Part shown: positions 1 through 4,460 of the stretch, one piece after another | How the letters are laid out: every line of letters starts with the position of its first letter | How positions within the stretch are numbered: the first letter of the stretch is position 1 | Origin: Candidatus Saccharimonadota bacterium | Lineage (GTDB): Bacteria > Patescibacteriota > Saccharimonadia > Saccharimonadales > JACDBH01 | DNA length: 5,439 nucleotides | Direction: 5' to 3' | NCBI GenBank assembly: GCA_020428565.1 | Contig: JAGQMT010000041.1 | Location: 1 to 5,439, forward strand | Made by a program: the position numbers and the translations under genes | Notes under the pieces: model-generated | Databases searched by the model: none | What the model was told of the DNA's origin: nothing | What the model saw: only the letters and a program-made list of their open reading frames with translations

Positions 1-1039
1 TGCTAATCGCATTATTGGTCACAAACAGAGCTCCGCTACCAGACTGCACCAAACCATTTGCGTAACGATACAAATAATATAAATCCCCTACACTCGTAAG
101 ATCAGCATTAATGATGAACTCACCGCCACTCAGCACAGGCGGCCCCACGATACTCGGACTGCCCAGCTCATCTTTGACTAGATGAACTTTCTTATTCGTT
201 ACCACCACTAGATAAGTTTTATCGTTGATCGTTTGGGTATTTAATCTAACAACTTCATTATCTTGCAAAGCGGGTATTGTAGTCGTGTTATAACGATATG
301 TGCCTAGTGGCGTATTCTCTGTCATGTTAGAGACCTGCCACCTATATACACCCCCATTTTTTCCTGCATACAAATAACCGTTCTCTACAGCGAGAGTCAG
401 GAATCCACCACCAGATGTTACATATGCAGTGCGCTCCCATGTATCCTGCCTAATAACGTCTAGACCTAGAGAATTAGAGATGTAGTAATATTCATCATCA
501 GCAGTAATATCAAGAATAGTATTTGATTGCAATTGCCCACCAGCTTGAGTAAAATTCTCGATCTTATCCATCAGCGCAAGCCTTAGGTTTTGATCATGAG
601 ATTCTATTTTTGTGTCATCATAAGTATATTGCGACGGATTAGCAAAATCCCACGTAAAGCTTACATCCAAAGCCAATGCGCTCATCTGTAATAAGCCGAA
701 TCCTATGGTAAATGCAATCAACACCAAACCATGTACATGACCGTGGTGAATCGACTTGTACTGCCAACTATGCCATCCTGCATACCATCTTGATGCATCC
801 ATCAAATTAACATGAGGAGTCACCAATAACCTGCTATGCACCTCCTTGGTGTGGCGTTTTGTCCTAGCATATACTCGACTGGGGTGTTTTTTGAGAGACC
901 GAGCAGAAGCTGTCACTTTCTTGGTCGTTTTGCCTGCTCTGGAGTGTGACTGATGTTTTTGTATAATATATTTTTTGGGTGCAGAAAAGACAAAAGATAG
1001 CCGACCACAAGTCGCACCGACCAACCTCAATAAACGCAT
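1..1039 (-). CDS. Membrane-anchored extracellular protein with propeller-like repeats (C-terminus outside window)
   Basis: The frame is open for 346 codons from the ATG at 1039-1037 to the left edge. Residues 1-102 form a long, strongly basic, His- and Trp-containing head. Residues 103-124 are one hydrophobic segment (starts HGLVLIAFTIGF), ending in an AxA-like ALA at 121-123, followed by LDVSFTWDF. It is therefore either a signal anchor or a cleaved signal peptide with a very long n-region. Downstream the protein is beta-rich, with repeated blade-like units such as ILDITADDEYYYISN (about 175-189), LAVENGYLYAGKNGGVYRW (216-234) and YLVVVTNKKVHLVKD (276-290). These resemble beta-propeller blades; no catalytic motif is visible. 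A single cysteine (residue 11) lies on the cytoplasmic side. The start is chosen because the frame has stops at 1127 and 1138 and this is the first ATG; no clear Shine-Dalgarno precedes it, so a start slightly upstream (for example a TTG) remains possible. By general CPR experience this resembles surface adhesin-like proteins. The exact function is unknown. Confidence 0.8.
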   Translation of the reverse strand, partial: MRLLRLVGATCGRLSFVFSAPKKYIIQKHQSHSRAGKTTKKVTASARSLKKHPSRVYARTKRHTKEVHSRLLVTPHVNLMDASRWYAGWHSWQYKSIHHGHVHGLVLIAFTIGFGLLQMSALALDVSFTWDFANPSQYTYDDTKIESHDQNLRLALMDKIENFTQAGGQLQSNTILDITADDEYYYISNSLGLDVIRQDTWERTAYVTSGGGFLTLAVENGYLYAGKNGGVYRWQVSNMTENTPLGTYRYNTTTIPALQDNEVVRLNTQTINDKTYLVVVTNKKVHLVKDELGSPSIVGPPVLSGGEFIINADLTSVGDLYYLYRYANGLVQSGSGALFVTNNAIS

Positions 1040-1118
1040 GTATTTATTACGCAGATAGTTTATCTTATATACCCCTATTTTCCACAACCCACAATACGGT
1101 TTATATTGCTTGAAATCA

Positions 1119-1124
1119 ATTATA
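1119..1124 (-). promoter_or_regulatory. Candidate -10 box for the leftward surface-protein gene
   Basis: The minus strand reads TATAAT, a perfect -10 match, about 80 bases before the ATG at 1039. The hexamer 17 bases upstream is a poor -35 match, so the call is weak. An alternative promoter lies farther upstream on the same strand: TTGCAC (1178-1183), 18 bases, TATATT (1154-1159). Either would give a leader of roughly 70-110 bases. Confidence 0.35.
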
Positions 1125-1168
1125 CATCAACAAACTCAAGCACGATAGATATAAATATAACTTATATT

Positions 1169-1197
1169 TTGTTTTACGTGCAATCATATTGTATAAT
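1169..1197 (+). promoter_or_regulatory. Promoter of the 134-codon gene (-35 TTGTTT, -10 TATAAT)
   Basis: TTGTTT at 1169-1174 and a perfect TATAAT at 1192-1197 are separated by 17 bases, the ideal sigma-70-type spacing. Transcription would begin near 1204 and leave a leader of about 150 bases before the ATG at 1357. The region upstream of the -35 is AT-rich, which often boosts promoters. The -10 hexamer is directly preceded by TG, which is not the canonical extended -10 spacing. Confidence 0.65.
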
Positions 1198-1281
1198 AAT
1201 ACAGGCTATCGACTCTGTTAGAACAGGCGAGTAAAGCCAACGTCAAAAGTCGCACGTTAATATCACCTTGTCTGTAACTAA

Positions 1282-1338
1282 GTTTGGATAGGATATAGAG
1301 TCTGGATACACAATACAAACTCTATACCCTATCCAAAC
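1282..1338 (+). promoter_or_regulatory. Large leader hairpin just upstream of the ribosome binding site
   Basis: GTTTGGATAGG (1282-1292) pairs perfectly with CCTATCCAAAC (1328-1338). After one A:C mismatch (1293/1327), TATAGAGT (1294-1301) pairs with ACTCTATA (1319-1326), leaving a 17-base loop (1302-1318). This gives 19 pairs over a 20-position stem. No U-tract follows on either strand, so it is not an intrinsic terminator. It ends 8 bases before the Shine-Dalgarno-like GAGG (1347-1350). Possible roles are mRNA 5' stabilisation, an RNase III-type cleavage site, a protein-binding operator, or translational control. Confidence 0.6.
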
Positions 1339-1346
1339 AACAGAAA

Positions 1347-1350
1347 GAGG
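1347..1350 (+). promoter_or_regulatory. Shine-Dalgarno of the 134-codon gene
   Basis: GAGG lies 6 bases before the ATG at 1357, within AAAGAGGGTTAGC. It fixes the start and stands in contrast to the next gene, which has no such site. Confidence 0.65.
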
Positions 1351-1356
1351 GTTAGC

Positions 1357-1761
1357 ATGAGCTATTATGACTTCACGGAACCGATGCCATTCTCGAGAAC
1401 GGACATCGTAACGCCCAAGCATGAAGTACGCTTCGGCAAGATCATACAGATCTTCAAGCACGGCAATATTGTGATTCAACTCTACCGTCCAAACGGTAAA
1501 GAACTGGGATCGCAGACGATCTTGTCTCATAAGCGCGATTGTCAAAAGCTGGTCCCCAACAAAAAGACTGGTGTCATGCGGTTCATGAAATCAACGGCAA
1601 AAAGGGCTCCCGTCCTGAAAGTTGGCATGGACGTGGTTTGCGATATTTATCGGAATCCAATCCATGGGGTCGCTGGTACCGAACTCCAAGCGTTTGTGCT
1701 CCTGCCGAGCACCATGACCATTGCTGATGCCCGAGAAAAGGTGCAACTCGTCAGCGACTAG
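1357..1761 (+). CDS. Hypothetical protein, 134 aa, beta-rich, probably cytoplasmic
   Basis: I do not recognise the family. The start is supported by a Shine-Dalgarno 6 bases upstream, and the gene has its own promoter, structured leader and strong terminator, so it is a self-contained transcription unit. There is no signal peptide or membrane segment. Residues about 16-58 look like a small beta-barrel (VRFGKIIQIFKHGNIVIQLY, then RPNGKELGSQTIL), reminiscent of SH3-like or KOW-like folds; that is only a resemblance. A basic stretch follows (about 59-88), then a second strand-rich part (KVGMDVVCDIYRNPIHGV, AFVLLP at about 89-117) and a short helical C-terminus. Cysteines are at about 62 and 95. 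By hand count about 60% of codons end in G or C, versus about 44% in the next gene, which fits either high expression or different ancestry. Nucleic-acid binding is a guess from fold style and basic charge. Confidence 0.8.
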   Translation: MSYYDFTEPMPFSRTDIVTPKHEVRFGKIIQIFKHGNIVIQLYRPNGKELGSQTILSHKRDCQKLVPNKKTGVMRFMKSTAKRAPVLKVGMDVVCDIYRNPIHGVAGTELQAFVLLPSTMTIADAREKVQLVSD

Positions 1762-1789
1762 ACAATCCGCAGGGAATCCTGCAAACATC

Positions 1790-1854
1790 AGTCGGGGGGT
1801 GACAGATTTTACATGTACCCTGGTACAACGCCAATCTGTCACTCCCGACTTTTT
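1790..1854 (+). terminator. Strong intrinsic terminator of the 134-codon gene
   Basis: AGTCGGG (1790-1796) pairs with CCCGACT (1844-1850). After a bulged G and a G:U pair, GTGACAGATT (1799-1808) pairs perfectly with AATCTGTCAC (1833-1842). TTTTT follows at 1850-1854. The 24-base loop itself contains a small hairpin (TGTAC 1814-1818 with GTACA 1823-1827). The stem is much longer than a typical intrinsic terminator. Confidence 0.85.
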
Positions 1855-1884
1855 CATATTGTGATAATGTCCTACACTAACCAT

Positions 1885-1896
1885 TTATAGCTATAA
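1885..1896. repeat. 12-base perfect palindrome, possible operator
   Basis: TTATAGCTATAA is a perfect palindrome located 13 bases upstream of the -35 box at 1910. The position would suit a dimeric regulator. In AT-rich sequence such a short palindrome can also arise by chance, and no second copy was noticed in the window. Confidence 0.3.
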
Positions 1897-1909
1897 CAAC
1901 CTAATCAAT

Positions 1910-1940
1910 TTGACAATTACGACGTCTCGTGTAGTATAAT
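1910..1940 (+). promoter_or_regulatory. Promoter of the 121-codon gene, giving a leaderless transcript
   Basis: A perfect TTGACA (1910-1915) and a perfect TATAAT (1935-1940) are separated by 19 bases, slightly longer than the optimum of 17. The -10 box ends 7 bases before the ATG at 1948, so transcription should begin at or within a base or so of the start codon. This leaves no room for a ribosome binding site. Confidence 0.7.
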
Positions 1941-1947
1941 GTGAAAT

Positions 1948-2313
1948 ATGACCTATCCAGAAACACCTTCACCAGAGTATATATCAAACATCAATGATAT
2001 GGCCGAAGCTATGCTTGGGCAAGGCTGGAGCTATCATATCGATTTAGGATCAGTGTATCCTTATTCCTGTTATTTCGTCAATCCAACCAATACAACCGAT
2101 AAGCCACAGTCGTCTACACGTCTCGTTAGCGAAGCCGACTTGGTCAGAGATATAGATAGCTTCAACGAACCAGATAAGCGACTCGACCCCGCTGTACATG
2201 CCCACATTGGACACCAAATCCTCACACAGATGTTCACAAAAAACCTTACCAACGGCACTATATCATCATACGATAGCAAACAACCTGTCAGGCGCATAAT
2301 AACCTCACGATAA
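1948..2313 (+). CDS. Hypothetical protein, 121 aa, probably leaderless
   Basis: I do not recognise the family. The ATG at 1948 is chosen because it is the first in frame and sits exactly where the promoter at 1910-1940 should start transcription; no Shine-Dalgarno is present. The protein is soluble-looking, without signal peptide or membrane segment. Residues about 12-45 (NINDMAEAMLGQGWSYHI, then YPYSCYFVNP) suggest a helix followed by strands. Residues 55-85 are polar and acidic (EADLVRDIDSFNEPDK), and a His-containing helix (AVHAHIGHQILTQMF) follows at about 82-96. The C-terminus is basic (PVRRIITSR). The single cysteine is near residue 41. Codons are mostly A/T-ending, unlike the gene before it. 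The gene converges on the ABC transporter operon with a 91-base gap. Coding status rests on the open frame plus the well-placed promoter. Confidence 0.7.
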   Translation: MTYPETPSPEYISNINDMAEAMLGQGWSYHIDLGSVYPYSCYFVNPTNTTDKPQSSTRLVSEADLVRDIDSFNEPDKRLDPAVHAHIGHQILTQMFTKNLTNGTISSYDSKQPVRRIITSR

Positions 2314-2334
2314 AATACAGGTTTATGCAACCTG
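2310..2334 (-). terminator. Weak candidate terminator of the ABC transporter operon
   Basis: On the minus strand CAGGTT and AACCTG (2329-2334 and 2318-2323) form a 6-bp stem with a 5-base loop, followed by a T-rich tail TATTTTAT (2317-2310). It lies about 70 bases past the permease stop codon and overlaps the end of the convergent 121-codon gene. The stem is short and the tail is interrupted. No T-tract follows it on the plus strand. Confidence 0.35.
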
Positions 2335-2404
2335 AGCCCCAGCCTAACGATTGAATATTTTTTATAATGCCAGAACAAACCTCCAGCCAAATCTGAAAAT
2401 TTAA

Positions 2405-3676
2405 CTATTCTTTACGCAAAACTTCTATGGCGTTTATATATTTGGCTCGTCTAGCTGGTATTATCGATACGACAAACCCAACGACTAAGACCGACACAAC
2501 CGTTCCCAATACCAGAGTAAAGGGCGACGAAAAGATTGTAAACTTAAAATCAGTACCCCGACTACGCGTCATATAATTAAGCAATAGATCAACTATTAAG
2601 CCTAGGGTGCGTGATGCCAAAATCCCAAACATAACACCCACCAACGATAGCACCAACGCCTCTAGTATGAACAATCTACTCATATCATTAGGACGTGCCC
2701 CAATGGCGTTCATCAGTGCAACTTCACGAGTACGCTCTAGTAGAGAGACTGTCAGGGTGTTAATCATGCCCAATACGGCAATGACCATACCGATAGAGCC
2801 AAAGCCGACCAACACTATGCGTAATACACTAAAAAACTGATCGACCTGATCCAGAGTGTCAACTGGTGAAGAGGTGTTAAAACCACGACTTTCAACAGTG
2901 TGGCGAATGCCACTAATCTCATCTCGACTCATAGCCAATACTTTAGCACCTGCAAAATCTAACTCTCCACCACTACTAAATATCAGCGGTGAAATAAATG
3001 TCTCGGTACTACCAGGTGAGTCAGTCACGCCAACTATTGTCAGTTCTCTTTCTATCACATTATCGACTGGCTGTTCATTAGAATTTGCAGAAGCAGTGAT
3101 GTCGCCACTTTCACTAGATTCATCTTGTACCGACACATCTTGTACAATCTGAAGTTTGACCTTACTGCCGACCACAGAGCCCTTATCCGTGATACCCAGC
3201 GCTTCTAAAATAGATGAGCTAATAGCAATTTGATCACTCTGACTGGGGTCGATCATTTTACCAGCCAATAATATGAAGTTACTAGTATCAATATATAGCT
3301 TGTCAATTCCGTAGGTAACGACTTCAGCCGTCGTACCTTGTATGTCGAGCTTACCAATGTGTGTATAGTAGCCACTAGCCGCCTCAACGCCGTTAATGCT
3401 AGCAAAGTCATCAATTACCTGTTGATTAATCTCTAGTAGCTGTGAGTTTGATACATTTACGTCAATAGAATTAACTGACTGCCCTTGCGTAATCTGATCA
3501 ACGACCAGATTCTGAACGCCCAAACCCAACGATATCAACAAAAAGATAGAGCCAGAACCAATTGCAATACCAAGAATAGTCAAAATTCTACGTAATTTCT
3601 TGAACATAAGGTTAGACACCGCCATCTGCAACAAGGAATCAAACCGAACATGATGTTGAATAGATTTATTTTGCAT
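2405..3676 (-). CDS. ABC transporter permease, MacB/FtsX family
   Basis: This 423-residue integral membrane protein has the MacB/LolC-type architecture. A short cytoplasmic N-terminus is followed by TM1 (about 31-53, after KKLRRILTILGIAIG), a large extracellular MacB periplasmic-core-like domain (about 54-280), and an FtsX domain with TM2 (about 284-308), TM3 (about 335-358) and TM4 (about 386-407). Family signatures are the cytoplasmic loop LLERTREVALMNAIGAR (312-328), which contacts the ATPase, and the C-terminal PARRAKYINAIEVLRKE (407-423), matching the family's PARRAA-x-x-x-PIEALR ending. Length is normal for the family. A serine- and acid-rich linker at about 181-207 inside the outer domain looks disordered. 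GGAG lies 5 bases before the ATG, inside the end of the ATPase gene, and the two genes overlap by 11 bases. Such permeases use ATP hydrolysis to drive movement of the outer domain rather than a classic transmembrane channel. The substrate cannot be read from sequence. Confidence 0.92.
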   Translation of the reverse strand: MQNKSIQHHVRFDSLLQMAVSNLMFKKLRRILTILGIAIGSGSIFLLISLGLGVQNLVVDQITQGQSVNSIDVNVSNSQLLEINQQVIDDFASINGVEAASGYYTHIGKLDIQGTTAEVVTYGIDKLYIDTSNFILLAGKMIDPSQSDQIAISSSILEALGITDKGSVVGSKVKLQIVQDVSVQDESSESGDITASANSNEQPVDNVIERELTIVGVTDSPGSTETFISPLIFSSGGELDFAGAKVLAMSRDEISGIRHTVESRGFNTSSPVDTLDQVDQFFSVLRIVLVGFGSIGMVIAVLGMINTLTVSLLERTREVALMNAIGARPNDMSRLFILEALVLSLVGVMFGILASRTLGLIVDLLLNYMTRSRGTDFKFTIFSSPFTLVLGTVVSVLVVGFVVSIIPARRAKYINAIEVLRKE

Positions 3677-4460
3677 CGCTACTCCAACGCGTCATGCGTT
3701 TGATTGTTTGATGAATTATTTCATTACTAACATCATGGATATTCTCAGACTCCACAATCCGAGCATTACCATCTTCTATAGCAATAAGCTGATTACCAAT
3801 TGGTAGATATTCCATATTATGCGTGACTAAGACTATTGTTCGTCCGAGCTGTTGATTAAAATACTGCAATAATTCTATTATATGATCACCATTTGCGCTA
3901 TCAAGATTGCCCGTAGGTTCATCAGCTACAATATAAGTAGGATTATTAACAGTCGCCCGAGCCATCGCAACACGTTGCTGTTCACCACCAGACAAGTCAA
4001 AGGGACTTTTAGGCGCTTGCTCTTGCATACCGACACGCTCCAATGATTCCATGGCACTTTTACGTGCATTTTCGCGACGAATACCCAAAAATACCAGTGG
4101 CAAAGCCACATTGTCAACAACAGACAAGCTCTTCACCCAATTATTAGTCTGATAAACGATCCCCATAGTATGCGCCCGAAAATACGCTCGGTCGTTGATA
4201 TTCATTTTATATAAGTCTCTATCTTGATAACAGATTGAGCCTTCGGTCGGCTCATCCATGCTAGTAATTGCATTCAATAACGAACTCTTACCACTGCCAG
4301 ATGGTCCATAAATAATAGTAAAACTACCTTCGTTAACGGTAAAATTAGCATTTTTGATAATATCAACTGGACCGTTCTTAGCCTGAACAGTGTGCCTCAC
4401 GTTATTTACCGAGATAATAGGCTTGACCAACACATCTGATTTTTTGGTAGTCTTAGTCAT
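3666..4460 (-). CDS. ABC transporter ATP-binding protein, MacB/LolD type
   Basis: This is a complete 264-residue nucleotide-binding subunit that powers the permease encoded directly downstream. All motifs are intact: Walker A GPSGSGKSS (52-60), Q-loop glutamine 104 (VYQTNNW), signature LSGGEQQR (156-163), Walker B YIVADEP with catalytic Glu at about 181, D-loop GNLDS, and the switch histidine 214 (VTHN). The EPTGNLDS and SGGEQQR forms are typical of the LolD/MacB/FtsE group. A polar tail of about 40 residues follows the switch region. I take the ATG at 4460, whose A is also the last base of the upstream stop (TGATG), rather than the TTG one codon earlier. This overlap suggests translational coupling. 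The permease start overlaps the 3' end by 11 bases, consistent with equal production of both subunits. The protein should sit at the inner face of the membrane. Confidence 0.95.
   Translation of the reverse strand: MTKTTKKSDVLVKPIISVNNVRHTVQAKNGPVDIIKNANFTVNEGSFTIIYGPSGSGKSSLLNAITSMDEPTEGSICYQDRDLYKMNINDRAYFRAHTMGIVYQTNNWVKSLSVVDNVALPLVFLGIRRENARKSAMESLERVGMQEQAPKSPFDLSGGEQQRVAMARATVNNPTYIVADEPTGNLDSANGDHIIELLQYFNQQLGRTIVLVTHNMEYLPIGNQLIAIEDGNARIVESENIHDVSNEIIHQTIKRMTRWSSDAK
3682..3685 (-). promoter_or_regulatory. Shine-Dalgarno of the permease gene
   Basis: GGAG on the minus strand lies 5 bases before the permease ATG (3676), inside the last codons of the ATPase gene. It supports the chosen permease start despite the gene overlap. 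Confidence 0.65.

Larger units (their letters stand above)
1040..1356. other. AT-rich divergent intergenic region
   Basis: These 317 bases contain no credible gene. They separate the leftward surface-protein gene from the rightward 134-codon gene. The part from about 1040 to 1200 is very AT-rich and carries promoter-like boxes on both strands. The part from about 1204 to 1356 is the probable leader of the rightward gene and is rich in inverted repeats. The individual sites are listed separately. No tRNA cloverleaf or recognisable riboswitch class was seen. Confidence 0.75.
1204..1356 (+). promoter_or_regulatory. Long, potentially structured 5' leader of the 134-codon gene
   Basis: This is the inferred untranslated leader between the promoter and the ATG at 1357. 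Besides the large hairpin at 1282-1338 it holds several short complementary pairs in its first 60 bases: GGCT (1204-1207) with AGCC (1235-1238), CGACT (1210-1214) with AGTCG (1248-1252), ACTC (1212-1215) with GAGT (1229-1232), and AACGT (1239-1243) with ACGTT (1254-1258). Some are mutually exclusive or interleaved, so alternative folds are conceivable. It matches no riboswitch class I recognise. The leader is inferred from the promoter call. Confidence 0.4.

Noticed and set aside
1282..1338. Leader hairpin as an intrinsic terminator
   Set aside because: Neither strand has a T-run after the stem, and a ribosome binding site and gene follow directly.
1243..1545. 100-codon minus-strand open frame opposite the leader and start of the 134-codon gene
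   Set aside because: It lies antisense across the promoter-driven leader and coding start, and its protein shows no family or export features. It is best explained as a shadow frame.
1591..1884. 97-codon minus-strand open frame
   Set aside because: It runs through the strong terminator hairpin and antisense to the 134-codon gene; no independent signals support it.
2363..2368. Plus-strand TATAAT as a promoter
   Set aside because: There is no -35 match at suitable spacing, and it would transcribe only antisense into the permease gene. The stretch is simply AT-rich.
2070..2390. 106-codon minus-strand open frame
   Set aside because: It is antisense to the 121-codon gene and would sit between the operon's end and its candidate terminator. 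Its composition shows no recognisable domain.
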